Assembly (NCBI GenBank): GCA_002408125.1
Contig: DHQO01000034.1
Location: 44,099 to 108,098, forward strand
Direction of reading: 5' to 3'
Length of the DNA: 64,000 nucleotides
Origin: Hyphomonadaceae bacterium UBA5336
GTDB taxonomy: Bacteria > Pseudomonadota > Alphaproteobacteria > Caulobacterales > Hyphomonadaceae
This document shows positions 1 to 8,968 of this stretch, piece by piece (position 1 is the stretch's first letter; every line of letters begins with the position of its first letter). The notes beneath the pieces were generated by a model that ran no database searches, had not been told where the DNA came from, and saw nothing but the letters and a program-made list of their open reading frames with translations. The position numbers and the translations under genes were made by a program.

Positions 1-2362
1 GGTTGTAGCGGATGGAGGCGTCCACACGCTGCTGCTCGTCCCAGTACTCAGCCAGGCCATCATTCTCGGTCGTTGACAGCCAGGCATCGCGGTACTGGTA
101 ATTCAGGCGCGCCGAGAGGCCGAACTTCTCGTAATAGACCGAGGCGTTCCAGATCAGGTCGGAAGTGCCCGGCAGGGAGTAGGTCGCGCCCTCATTGGTC
201 TCGAACTCGGAGTCGAGCACGGTCAGGTTGCCGCTGACGCCGAAGCCGTTGAAGGCCTCCGGCAGGAAGTCATCGGCCTGGCCGATGAAATTGAGCTCCA
301 GCCCCGACAGGTGGCCGGACTTGCCATTCACGAAACCGGTATAGCTCCAGTCCTGGCCGGCTGCGCTGTCGAGATAGATGCCGCCGTCGATGGTGGACGA
401 GGAGGCATAGATCACATCGTCGACATGGCGGTAGAACACGCCCGCCGAAAGGATGCTGGCCGGGGCGTAGTACCATTCGAACGAGATGTCCCCGCCCCAG
501 GTCTTTTCCGCGTCCAGGGTCGGGTTGCCGCCGATCACGGCCTGGTCGGGGATGCTCACCGTAGCCGAGGCGCGCAGCTCGTTATAGGTCGGCCGGGAGA
601 GGCCGGTGGAAGCGGAGAAGCGCAGTTTCATCTCGTCATTGAGGTCGAGATTGAGGTGGGCGCTCGGCAGGAAGCTGACATAGTCGTCGCTGTATTCCAC
701 ATCGATGGCCGGGCCGGCGGAGGTGTAGTCGGTCATCTCGACGCGCGCGCCATAGACGAAATTGCCCCAGTCGAACTCGGTGGTCGCCATGGCGTAGAGC
801 GCGATCAGATCTTCCTCGATGGCGATCACCTGGTCGCTGGGCACGTCCACCGACAGGCCGCCGACGGCGTCCGACCAGGCCTTTCGCAGGTCTTCGTTAC
901 GGTAATAGGTGGCCCCGATGGTGTTGTCGAAATCGGAATACCACTCAACGCCGGTGGCGAACTGATCGATGTCCACCGTGGCCGGGAAGCCGCCAATGGC
1001 CTGGGCGATGCCGTAGCCCGACGCCTCGCGGGTGTCGTATTGCAGGCCGGTCTTCAGCGTGAAGTCGTGGCCGAACAGGTCAAGCTCGCGCTCGGCGTCC
1101 AGCTTCAGTTTCCAGGCCTCATTGTCGAGGCTGGAATCCACGATCAGGCCGAGCACGGCGCCATAATCGATGGTGTTCACGTTGAGGGGAGTCTGGGTGA
1201 ACATGTCAAACAGCGTGACCCTGGGCGACTGGACATCGGTGAGGTCATAGCTCGCCGCCACCGTGCCGCCCGCGCTGTAGGGGATCGGCAGGAAGGTGTT
1301 GTCCTCGGTCTCGGTGTAGTTCAGGCGCGCTTCGACGTACCATTCGGCCACGGCGAAATCCATGCCGAGCGTATTGGTGAAGGTGGAGTTGTCATAACGG
1401 CCATATTCCAGCAGGCGGTTGGCCAGGACCAGCGGCTGATAGCCGGTCTCGCCCGGCGTCACCGCTCCGCCGATGGCTTCCGCGCCGCCGGAAAAGTCGA
1501 AAACGAACTGGTTGCGCTCCTCCTGGTCGATGAACTCGGTGAACAGGGTCGAGGCGAAAATGCGCTCGACCGCGCCGCCGGGGCGGAACTCGACCTTGCC
1601 GCCATAGGCATTGTCCTCGCGCTCGACGAAATAGGAGCGGAAATCGAGTTCATTGACGATCAACTCGCCATTGGCATCCATTTCCAGGTCCAGCTCGCGG
1701 TTGTCGGTGTTCTGGACGCGGCGATTGTTGGAGCCGAAGACCACGAAGCCGAACTGCTCGTTCGACCAGCTGAGGCGCCCATTATACTTGTTGACCGGCC
1801 CGCCGCCGAGCTCCTGCTCGCCATAGCCCGCTTCCAGCGAGGCGCTGAAGCCTTCAGCGTCGAAGGGGCTGAAGGTCTTCACATTGATGAAGCCGGAAAC
1901 GGCCTCGCCCGGCATGTCCGGCGTGATCGCCTTGTTGGCTTCCACCGCGCTGGTGATCACCGACGGGAAGCTGTCGAAACGCGGGATACGGCCATTCTGT
2001 GCGCCCGGCACGTCGATGCCGTCAAAGGCGATGGCGGTGTAGCGGAACGGCGCGCCGCGAAAGTTGATATAGCGCGCCTGGCCCTGGTCGCGCTCGATGG
2101 CGAGGCCCGGCAGGCGGCCGAGCGAGTCCGCGAGGTTCTGGTCCGGGAAGCGGCCGATCGTATCGGCGGAGATGATGTCGACCACATTGGGCGCTTCGCG
2201 CTTGGCCTCGATGGCGGCCTGCTGGCTGTCGCGGATCGGCGTTGCGGTGACCACGACCGTCTGCTGGCGCGATTCCGTTTCGGTTTCCTGGGCGAATGCC
2301 GAACTGGCAGCGAACAGAGCCGTGCCGAGCAGCAGGCCTGTGGTTTTGAATGTCTGGTTCAT
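1..2362 (-). CDS. TonB-dependent receptor (3' end cut by window)
   Basis: Outer-membrane gated importer of the TonB-dependent family. The start at 2362 gives a signal peptide ending SSAFAQ, then the plug domain with a region reading NVVDIISADTIGRFPDQN, the arrangement of the large TonB-Xanthomonas/Caulobacter-type receptors. About 787 codons are present; the C-terminal end of the barrel runs off the left edge. The barrel part is rich in Tyr, Asn and Asp, as expected of beta-strands. The substrate cannot be told from sequence; receptors of this type often import oligosaccharides or metal complexes. It is divergent from the double-TetR gene at 2604, which is the obvious candidate regulator. Confidence in the family is high, in the substrate nil. 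Confidence 0.9.
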   Translation of the reverse strand, partial: MNQTFKTTGLLLGTALFAASSAFAQETETESRQQTVVVTATPIRDSQQAAIEAKREAPNVVDIISADTIGRFPDQNLADSLGRLPGLAIERDQGQARYINFRGAPFRYTAIAFDGIDVPGAQNGRIPRFDSFPSVITSAVEANKAITPDMPGEAVSGFINVKTFSPFDAEGFSASLEAGYGEQELGGGPVNKYNGRLSWSNEQFGFVVFGSNNRRVQNTDNRELDLEMDANGELIVNELDFRSYFVEREDNAYGGKVEFRPGGAVERIFASTLFTEFIDQEERNQFVFDFSGGAEAIGGAVTPGETGYQPLVLANRLLEYGRYDNSTFTNTLGMDFAVAEWYVEARLNYTETEDNTFLPIPYSAGGTVAASYDLTDVQSPRVTLFDMFTQTPLNVNTIDYGAVLGLIVDSSLDNEAWKLKLDAERELDLFGHDFTLKTGLQYDTREASGYGIAQAIGGFPATVDIDQFATGVEWYSDFDNTIGATYYRNEDLRKAWSDAVGGLSVDVPSDQVIAIEEDLIALYAMATTEFDWGNFVYGARVEMTDYTSAGPAIDVEYSDDYVSFLPSAHLNLDLNDEMKLRFSASTGLSRPTYNELRASATVSIPDQAVIGGNPTLDAEKTWGGDISFEWYYAPASILSAGVFYRHVDDVIYASSSTIDGGIYLDSAAGQDWSYTGFVNGKSGHLSGLELNFIGQADDFLPEAFNGFGVSGNLTVLDSEFETNEGATYSLPGTSDLIWNASVYYEKFGLSARLNYQYRDAWLSTTENDGLAEYWDEQQRVDASIRYN

Positions 2363-2412
2363 GGACTTGACCCCTCGCGATGAACGGGCGGGCCATAGCA
2401 ATCCTGATCACT

Positions 2413-2611
2413 TGTACCAATCTACATTGGGTGAACTTTTTGTTGCGCTTTCGTGACGCCCAAACCGGACAATCCTGTTGCATTCATTGCGCAATATATC
2501 CGTAGAAGGACGATTTCCAGCACCCACCAAAGCCATGACGCTTGAAGGCGCGGCCAAATACAGACATGTGTACCAGCAGGGATGAGAGACGCAGACTAAA
2601 CACATGTACCA
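2413..2611. promoter_or_regulatory. Divergent control region with repeated TGTACCA half-sites
   Basis: The 241-bp gap between the TonB receptor and the double-TetR gene carries the heptamer TGTACCA three times: at 2413-2419, 2569-2575 and 2605-2611, the last inside the first codons of the regulator. The first copy runs into a perfect CCAAT-ctac-ATTGG inverted repeat (2417-2430). The second is part of a TACA-N6-TGTA dyad (2559-2572). Such spaced dyads are what TetR dimers bind, so these are candidate operators for both genes. Seen directly: the repeats. Inferred: the binding. Confidence 0.45.
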
Positions 2612-3815
2612 ATCCGGGCAGAATGAACTCCTGGCCTATGGCCTTGAAATCGTGGACACTGGCGGCCTGAAGGCGCTCACGCTGCGGAGCCTCGCGCAAA
2701 AGGCCGGCGTCAGCCCGTCCCTGCTCAATTATCGCTTCGGCTCGCGCGACGGCCTGGTCTCGCGCCTGTTCGAATATGCCCGGGATCTCGACGCCGAGTT
2801 CTGGCACGAATGCAGCGAAACCGTCGCGGCCATGACGCTTTCGCTGCACCATGTTCCGGTCATCTCGCTGTCGATTGTGCAGACCTGCATCCAGCGCGCA
2901 CGCAGTCTTGAGCGCCTGCGCTGGATCTGCTCGACCCTGGCCGCGCGCGATCCCGGCTATCTCGGCCGGGCCGGAAAATGGGCCGGTCTGCCCTGCGCAT
3001 TCTGGACCGGCCTCCTGCGCCAGGTCGGCGCGGACGAGGCGCTCGGCCCGTCCCTGGCGGCGACGATGAGCGGGGCGATCCGCACCGGCCTTGTCGCCCA
3101 TGACAATCTGCTGGTCTCGGCCTGGGTCTCCGACATCGTGCTGCGCGCCACCGAGCGCCTGCTGCACCTGCCGCTCACCATGCAGGGCGACAGCCCGGCC
3201 CGGGCGCGGATCGAGGCGCTCGCGCAGGCCTCAGTCGCCCTGCAGCCTGAAGGTCGCACCGATACGCCCGAGCGCATCCTTACCAGCGCCGCCGCCCTGA
3301 TCCTGTCGTCCGGGCCCGACGCGGTCACCCATCGCGACATCGCCAGCCATGCCGGGGTGTCGCTCTCCTCACTGACCCATCATTTCAGCTCGCTGGACGC
3401 GATCATCCGCAGCGCGTTCGAGCGGATCTATACCCGCGCCCAGCACGATTACGGCGCCCGGCTACCTGCACAGATGACGATGGGCGAGTTCATGCAGACC
3501 GTCCTGCCGGCCATGTTCGAACAGTCCGCCGGCCGCGGCCAGGAAGCCACGGCGATGGACGAGATTATCCTGTGCACCTCGCGCGACCATGACACCACGC
3601 TCATGAGCAGCGGCCTCATGTCCATGGTCGGGCGCACCTCGAGCGCCATCGTCGGAGCCATGGCCGGCGAGCTGCCGGTCGACCGGCTGGACGGGCAGAT
3701 CTTCCGCTTTACCCTGACGGGGCTCAGCGAGCAGGGCATGCACCTGCCCCCTCCCAAGCGCGACCGACATGTGATGGACAATTGCGAGATCTTTCTCACC
3801 CGGTGGCTGTCTTAG
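2604..3815 (+). CDS. Tandem (double) TetR-family transcriptional regulator
   Basis: 403 aa, twice the usual TetR length of about 200. Two complete TetR N-terminal helix-turn-helix units are visible. One is at about residues 8-55 (ALTLRSLAQKAGVSPSLLNYR). The second is at about 220-265 (VTHRDIASHAGVSLSSLTHH). Each is followed by a helical ligand/dimer region, so the protein looks like two fused TetR monomers that could form an intramolecular pseudo-dimer. It is divergent from the TonB receptor at 2362, which it probably controls together with itself. The ATG at 2604 has only a weak ribosome site but gives a start directly before the first HTH. The inducer is unknown. Confidence 0.85.
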   Translation: MYQSGQNELLAYGLEIVDTGGLKALTLRSLAQKAGVSPSLLNYRFGSRDGLVSRLFEYARDLDAEFWHECSETVAAMTLSLHHVPVISLSIVQTCIQRARSLERLRWICSTLAARDPGYLGRAGKWAGLPCAFWTGLLRQVGADEALGPSLAATMSGAIRTGLVAHDNLLVSAWVSDIVLRATERLLHLPLTMQGDSPARARIEALAQASVALQPEGRTDTPERILTSAAALILSSGPDAVTHRDIASHAGVSLSSLTHHFSSLDAIIRSAFERIYTRAQHDYGARLPAQMTMGEFMQTVLPAMFEQSAGRGQEATAMDEIILCTSRDHDTTLMSSGLMSMVGRTSSAIVGAMAGELPVDRLDGQIFRFTLTGLSEQGMHLPPPKRDRHVMDNCEIFLTRWLS

Positions 3816-3878
3816 GGCGCCGGGTGCCGGTCTCGACGGTCATGAGAATTGCTACTAGGGTTTCGGCAAGGGAGAGAC

Positions 3879-5306
3879 ATGTCGACAACACGGCGAAGAC
3901 TGTTGCAGGGCGGAGCAGCCCTCGGCGTGGCTGCGGCCATTCCTGTCGGCCAGCATGTGGCCTGGGGCGGCAAGGATTTCGCCCGCGCCGATTACAATCC
4001 CGACTATCCTGCCCCGCCTGAGGGCGAGGAAAGCTGGATGAACTGGTCGGGCATCCAGCGCGCAACGCCCCGCACCATCGCCGCGCCGGAGACCGAAGAA
4101 GCGCTGATTGATCTCATCTCCTCCACGCAATCCTCCCTGCGCCCGAAGGGCAGTGGGCATTCCTTCACCGGCCTGGTGCCGAGTGAAGACACGATTGTCG
4201 ATCTCGCCAACCTGTCCGGCCTGAAGGCCATCGACAGCGAGACCGGGCTCGCGCGGTTCGGCGCAGGGACGGTGCTGTTCCAGGCCGCCGGCGCGCTTGA
4301 CGATCATGGCCGCGCTTTCCCGAACCTGCCCGATATCGCCGACCAGACCCTCGCCGGGTCCTGTTCCACCGCCACCCACGGCACGGGCGCGCGCCTGCCG
4401 GCCATGCATGCCCAGATCGAGGCCTTCCGCCTTGTGACAGCCTCCGGCGAAGTGCGGAATGTGTCCGCAGCCAGCGATGGTGATCTCTTTGCCGCCGGCA
4501 AGGTCTCGCTCGGCGCGCTGGGCATCATCACCGAGTACACGCTTGCCACCGTGCCGGCTTATAATCTCCACCGCCTTGTCGCCGCCGAACCCCTCCAGCA
4601 GGTGTTCGATAGCGCCGAAGCCCGCGCAGACGAGAACCGCAATTTCGAGGCCTATTACCTGCCGGGCACGGGCGTGGCCGCGACGATCACGCACAATATC
4701 CATGACGGCGAGATCACCGGACGCCCGCCATCGGAGGACGACGAGCTGCTGCTCGGCCTGAAGGATCTGCGCGACAGTTTCGGCTGGTGGCCCTGGCTAC
4801 GGCGGAAGATTGCCGGCGCTGCCCTGCCGGGCGGCACCGTGGAAGATGTCAGCGATGCCTCCTGGCGCCTCCTGTCCACCACGCGTCCCATCCGGTTCAA
4901 CGAGATGGAATATCACCTGCCGCGCGCGGAAGGCATCGCCGCCCTGCGCAAGGTCACCACGATGATGGACCGGCGCAAGCAAGTCTTCTTCCCGATGGAG
5001 ATCCGCTTCACCGCACCGGATGATGCCTGGCTCAGCCCGTTCAATGATGGCCCGCGCATTTCTATCGCGATCCATGCCGCCGTGGACGAGCCCTATGAGT
5101 ATTTCTTCTCCGAATTCGAGCCGGTCTTCCGCGCCCATGGCGGGCGCCCGCACTGGGGCAAGCTGCACTCGCTCGGCCATGATGAGCTGACAGGGCTTTA
5201 TCCGGAGTTCGAAAGCTTCCGCGAGCTGCGCCGCTCGCTCGACCCGGACGGGCGCCTGCTGAACCCGCATCTGGCAGAACTGTTTGGCGAGGCCGAGCGT
5301 GCCTAG
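3879..5306 (+). CDS. Tat-exported FAD-linked oxidoreductase, aldonolactone-oxidase family
   Basis: 475 aa member of the VAO/PCMH flavoprotein family, closest in layout to D-arabinono-1,4-lactone and L-gulonolactone oxidases. These oxidise sugar lactones or polyols with O2 or another acceptor. The N-terminus TTRRRLLQGG plus a hydrophobic stretch is a twin-arginine signal, so the folded flavoprotein acts in the periplasm. The FAD-binding region holds GSGHSFTG, whose His is the usual covalent flavin attachment point. The C-terminus (RPHWGKLH, then LDPDGRLLNP) is the family's closing motif. ATG 3879 was chosen over an upstream TTG at 3849 because it has the GGGAGAG ribosome site and leaves a clean Tat signal. 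It overlaps the next gene by 8 bp. Confidence 0.85.
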   Translation: MSTTRRRLLQGGAALGVAAAIPVGQHVAWGGKDFARADYNPDYPAPPEGEESWMNWSGIQRATPRTIAAPETEEALIDLISSTQSSLRPKGSGHSFTGLVPSEDTIVDLANLSGLKAIDSETGLARFGAGTVLFQAAGALDDHGRAFPNLPDIADQTLAGSCSTATHGTGARLPAMHAQIEAFRLVTASGEVRNVSAASDGDLFAAGKVSLGALGIITEYTLATVPAYNLHRLVAAEPLQQVFDSAEARADENRNFEAYYLPGTGVAATITHNIHDGEITGRPPSEDDELLLGLKDLRDSFGWWPWLRRKIAGAALPGGTVEDVSDASWRLLSTTRPIRFNEMEYHLPRAEGIAALRKVTTMMDRRKQVFFPMEIRFTAPDDAWLSPFNDGPRISIAIHAAVDEPYEYFFSEFEPVFRAHGGRPHWGKLHSLGHDELTGLYPEFESFRELRRSLDPDGRLLNPHLAELFGEAERA

Positions 5307-6579
5307 ACTGTCACGGCGAAACCTTATCCTCGGATCGGCCGCCATAGTGGGAGTGACCGCACTGATGACCAAGCCCAGAGACCATAGCGGCCCGCGCGAT
5401 CCGTATTTTCTCGACATGCAGGCCGCCCTGATGCGCGCCGGGATCGCCACGCCGACACTGGTCATCGACCGGGCGCGGCTGAACGCGAATGTCGACACGC
5501 TGATAGGCCACCTGCCCGCCGGCATGGGCTATCGCATCGTGGCAAAGTCCCTGCCCTCGCTGGACCTGATCAATCATATCCGCGCGCGGGCCGGCACCGA
5601 CCGGCTGATGACCTTCAACCAGCCCATGCTGTCGGCGCTGAGCGAAGCCTCCCCCGAAGCCAGCCAGCTCCTCGGCAAGCCGCTGCCGATCCAGGCCGCG
5701 CGCAACTATTTCGCGCAGCTGCCGGCAGGTCGCGCCGAGGCCGCGGGCAATGTGCAATGGCTGGTCGATACGCCCGAGCGCCTCGCCCAGTACAGCGCGC
5801 TCGCCGCAGAGCTTGGCCGCGAGCTGAAGGTCAATCTGGAGCTGGATGTCGGCCTGCATCGTGGCGGGTTCACGCCCGGCAGCGAACTGAAAGCCGCGCT
5901 GGAGGCGCTGAGGGGTGATCCGGGTCTCAGCTTCGCAGGCTTCATGGGCTATGAGCCCCATATCCCGGCCCTGCCGACCGCGCTCGGCTGGCGCGACCGG
6001 GCGCTGAAGGGCGCGTGGAACACCTATTCAGACGCCCTCGGCCTGGCCGCCGAAGTCCATGGCGCTGAGGCCATAGCCGGCCTCACCCGCAATGCCGCCG
6101 GCAGCCCGACCTATCGCTATTATGAGGATACCGGCATCGCCAATGAGGTCTCGGCGGGCTCGTGTCTCGTCAAGCCGACCCATTTCGACACCGACCTGCT
6201 TGAGCCCCATCTGCCAGCGTCCTTCATTGCCACGCCGGTGATCAAATCCCTGCCGGTGACGCGCCTTCCCGGCCTGGAATTCGCCGAGGGTGCCACGCGC
6301 GTCTGGGACCCGAATTCCTCGAAAACCGTGTTCATCTATGGCGGCCACTGGCTCGCCGATCCGGTCGACCCGCCAGGGCTGGAATACAATTCCACCTTCG
6401 GGCGTTCGTCCAACCAGGAGATGCTCAATGGCGGGCCCGAGCTGGAGATCGCCGCAGACGAGTTCGTTTTCTTCCGCCCGCACCAGAGCGAGGCGGTGTT
6501 CCTGCAGTTTGGCGACATCGCGGTTTATGAGCACGGTGAGATTATCGACCGCTGGCCCGTCTTCCCGGCCTCGGCTTAG
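5299..6579 (+). CDS. Tat-exported D-threonine aldolase / alanine-racemase-fold PLP protein
   Basis: 426 aa. The fold-type III PLP barrel (alanine racemase N-terminal domain) begins near residue 45 (TPTLVIDRARLNAN). The predicted PLP lysine is in YRIVAKSLPS. The C-terminal domain looks like the D-serine dehydratase/D-threonine aldolase type (conserved YGGHW). The enzyme class cleaves D-beta-hydroxy-amino acids or deaminates amino acids. GTG 5299 overlaps the stop of the flavoprotein gene (GTGCCTAG), implying translational coupling. The start region LSRRNLILGSA is a second twin-arginine signal, so both partners should be periplasmic or membrane-tethered. From memory, pairs of these two families also occur in actinobacteria. 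The substrate is unknown. Confidence 0.8.
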   Translation: MPRLSRRNLILGSAAIVGVTALMTKPRDHSGPRDPYFLDMQAALMRAGIATPTLVIDRARLNANVDTLIGHLPAGMGYRIVAKSLPSLDLINHIRARAGTDRLMTFNQPMLSALSEASPEASQLLGKPLPIQAARNYFAQLPAGRAEAAGNVQWLVDTPERLAQYSALAAELGRELKVNLELDVGLHRGGFTPGSELKAALEALRGDPGLSFAGFMGYEPHIPALPTALGWRDRALKGAWNTYSDALGLAAEVHGAEAIAGLTRNAAGSPTYRYYEDTGIANEVSAGSCLVKPTHFDTDLLEPHLPASFIATPVIKSLPVTRLPGLEFAEGATRVWDPNSSKTVFIYGGHWLADPVDPPGLEYNSTFGRSSNQEMLNGGPELEIAADEFVFFRPHQSEAVFLQFGDIAVYEHGEIIDRWPVFPASA

Positions 6580-6581
6580 GT

Positions 6582-8213
6582 CTAGGCGAGCGCCTTGCGC
6601 ACTATGGTCTGCTCGGCGGTATCGGCGGCGATGTAGTCTGCCAGCTCGGTGACAAGGTCGAGACTACGGATCGGCTTGGTGATCACACCTGTAAAGCCAA
6701 CCGCGAGGCAATGCTGGCGGCGCGCCTCGGAAGCATCTGCCGTTACGGCGAGGCAGAGCGTGTTGCGGTTCGGCCCCGGCATGGCGCGCAGGCGGCGCAG
6801 GAACAGGTCCCCGGTGCCGTCGCGCAGGTGATAGTCGCACAGGATCGCCTGGTAGAGCACATGTCCGGCCCGGTAGTCAGCCTGGGTCAGCGTATCGACC
6901 GTGTCGACTTTCCAGCCGGCCGATTTCAGCGTTGACTGGATCACCGCCCGGCTGGCCGGATGGTCCTCGATCAGGAGGATGGTGCCGAGCTGGAAGGTGA
7001 TGTGGCGCTGGCGCCGCGGGCCGCCGGCAGGGCCGCGCACGGCCAGACGCGGGCCGGCCGATTTCAGCTGCACCTTGAACTCGAAGGCGCTGCCGCCGCC
7101 CGGATTGGGCGAGTATGTGAGGCTGCCGCCCATGGCTTCGGCAAGGCCGCGCGCGATATTGAGGCCGAGCCCCGTGCCGCGCTCGCTCTCCGCGCCCGGC
7201 AGGCGCTGGAAGGGCTGGAACAGTTTCGCGGCATGTTCGGAAGAGATGCCCGGGCCGGTATCGTGCACGCGGAAGAGGATGCAGAGCTGGCCCTCCTCAC
7301 GCTCGCTAGCCGAGAGCGCGAGGCCGATCTCACCCTGCCGGGTGTATTTCACGGCATTGGACAAGAGGTTCGACAGGACCTGGCGCAGGCGCGGGGCATC
7401 ACCCACGGCGCGGTCCGGCAACTGGCGCGGTACATCGAGCTGGAAGGTGAGGCCCTTGGCTTCGGCCGGCGCGCGCCAGAGCGCTTCAAGCTCGGAGGCC
7501 ACGGCGCGCAGGCTGAACGGGGCTGCGGCCAGTTCGATGGCACCGGCGCCGGCCTGTCCGGCCTCAATCGAGCGCGTGACCAGGTCGGCCAGTGCCTCGC
7601 TGGAGCGCACCAGCACATCGGCATGGCGGCGCATGGCCTGCGGAATGTCGGCGCGCGCGAGAAGTTCGGCATGACCAAGCAGCGCGGTCAGGGGTGTGCG
7701 CACTTCGTGGGCAAGGCGAGAAAGGGCTTCGTGGCCGGTCTTTTCCGCCCGCGCTTCGGCCGAGCGCAGGCCCTCGATCTTGCGGGCGGCAAGCTTGAGC
7801 TGATGGGCGCGGCGGGTGTTCTCGGCAGTCAATTCGCGCAACAGCGCCGCAGGCGGGACATAGCCGTAATAGGCCCCGCCATGGGTAACGAGCACGCCCT
7901 GGCGGAACCCTTTGCCGCCGGCATCGGCGACCATGCGGGCGACCTGGCCGATGGGCGTGCCGGATTCGGCGATGACCGGATTCGGGTCGATAATGCGCTT
8001 GAGCGGTATCTCGTCGAACGCCTTGCGGCCGATTCGCAGGGCCAGCTCCAGCAGCGTGTCGCGCAGGGCCACGCCCAGCACGGTGCGCTGGAAGACAACA
8101 GGCAGCGCGGAGCAGGCCTTGTCGGCCAGGAAACGCTCGATCACGCTGCCTGCGCGCATGTCCGGGCGCAGGGGGGCTTCATCGGAAATCAGTGCTTCAA
8201 TACGGATCGGCAT
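6582..8213 (-). CDS. Hybrid sensor histidine kinase / response regulator with N-terminal CBS-like input
   Basis: About 543 aa and cytoplasmic, with no membrane segment. The first about 140 residues look like a tandem CBS pair (segments around GSVIERFLADKACSALPVVF and a second repeat), which would sense an adenylate-type ligand. Then come a short coiled coil, an H-box LAHEVRTPLTALLGH (His near 170), an ATPase domain with N- and G-boxes (NLLSNAVKYT, GTGLGLNIA), and a C-terminal receiver with the phospho-acceptor in LCDYHLRDGTG and the switch Lys in ITKP. No output domain, so it probably feeds a phosphorelay. ATG 8213 was chosen over TTG 8249 because AUG has a GGGG ribosome site upstream. It is convergent with the aldolase gene. 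Confidence 0.85.
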   Translation of the reverse strand: MPIRIEALISDEAPLRPDMRAGSVIERFLADKACSALPVVFQRTVLGVALRDTLLELALRIGRKAFDEIPLKRIIDPNPVIAESGTPIGQVARMVADAGGKGFRQGVLVTHGGAYYGYVPPAALLRELTAENTRRAHQLKLAARKIEGLRSAEARAEKTGHEALSRLAHEVRTPLTALLGHAELLARADIPQAMRRHADVLVRSSEALADLVTRSIEAGQAGAGAIELAAAPFSLRAVASELEALWRAPAEAKGLTFQLDVPRQLPDRAVGDAPRLRQVLSNLLSNAVKYTRQGEIGLALSASEREEGQLCILFRVHDTGPGISSEHAAKLFQPFQRLPGAESERGTGLGLNIARGLAEAMGGSLTYSPNPGGGSAFEFKVQLKSAGPRLAVRGPAGGPRRQRHITFQLGTILLIEDHPASRAVIQSTLKSAGWKVDTVDTLTQADYRAGHVLYQAILCDYHLRDGTGDLFLRRLRAMPGPNRNTLCLAVTADASEARRQHCLAVGFTGVITKPIRSLDLVTELADYIAADTAEQTIVRKALA

Positions 8214-8288
8214 ATGTGTCGGAACCCCATTCGAACCGACACTGTCCAAGAGTGATTAAGCGAGGATAAACGCCAAGTATTGAGTTGG

Positions 8289-8876
8289 TCAGAGCACTTC
8301 GTTCTTGTGAGTAACGATTTTGCCGACCAGACCGTATTCAACAGCCTCTTTTGCACTCATCCAGAAGTCACGGTCAGTATCTTCCCTGATCTTTTCAAGA
8401 GATTGTCCGGTTGCTTCAGCAAAGATGCGATTCAGACGCTCACGCATCTTGATGATTTCTCGCGCCTGGATCTCGACATCTGTCGCCTGGCCGCCGACAC
8501 CGCCGCGCGGTTCATGCAGCAGGAAGCGAGTATTGGGCAGGGCAAAGCGATTTTCTTTCTTCGCGGCGGCATAAATCAGCGCACCCGCGCTGGCACACCA
8601 GCCGGTGCCGAGCACCTTCACCGGCGCGCCGACAAACTTGATCATGTCGTGGATCATGTCGCCACTTTCCACGTGCCCGCCCGGTGAGGACAGGACCAGG
8701 AGGATCGGGTCTTCGCTCGCGGCCGACAGGGCCAGGAGGCGTTCGCACACCCGGCGGGCCTGCTTGTCATCGATGCCCCCGGTCAGGAGGATCGTGCGCG
8801 CCTTGAACAGGGCCTCTTCAAGAAAGGCATTGGGCTCGCTCTGCGGGGCGGATTCGGGCTCGTCATCGAGGCGCAT
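8289..8876 (-). CDS. ClpP-family serine protease (paralogue)
   Basis: 195 aa peptidase S14. The catalytic triad is intact: Ser96 in WCASAGAL, His121 in FLLHEPRGG and Asp170 in DTDRDFWMSA, each at the position expected from housekeeping ClpP. The nucleophile context is CASAG rather than the usual AASMG, and the N-terminus lacks the ClpP propeptide, so this is probably the secondary alphaproteobacterial ClpP-like paralogue. It may degrade proteins with a Clp ATPase, or form mixed rings with the main ClpP. The start at 8876 has GGAG eight bases upstream; the upstream ATG at 8909 has no ribosome site. It is followed upstream on the same strand by trcR. Confidence 0.85.
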   Translation of the reverse strand: MRLDDEPESAPQSEPNAFLEEALFKARTILLTGGIDDKQARRVCERLLALSAASEDPILLVLSSPGGHVESGDMIHDMIKFVGAPVKVLGTGWCASAGALIYAAAKKENRFALPNTRFLLHEPRGGVGGQATDVEIQAREIIKMRERLNRIFAEATGQSLEKIREDTDRDFWMSAKEAVEYGLVGKIVTHKNEVL

Positions 8877-8968
8877 AAGATCATCTCCGGCGCGGAAAAA
8901 CTTCAGCATGCTAGGTGAGGTACGCCGCGCGGCGGGTCAAGGCGCGCGGCGCAATGATTACATCGGAA

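Noticed and set aside
311..2383. A 690-codon plus-strand frame at the left end
   Set aside because: The complementary frame encodes a TonB receptor with signal peptide and plug; the plus frame has no such structure.
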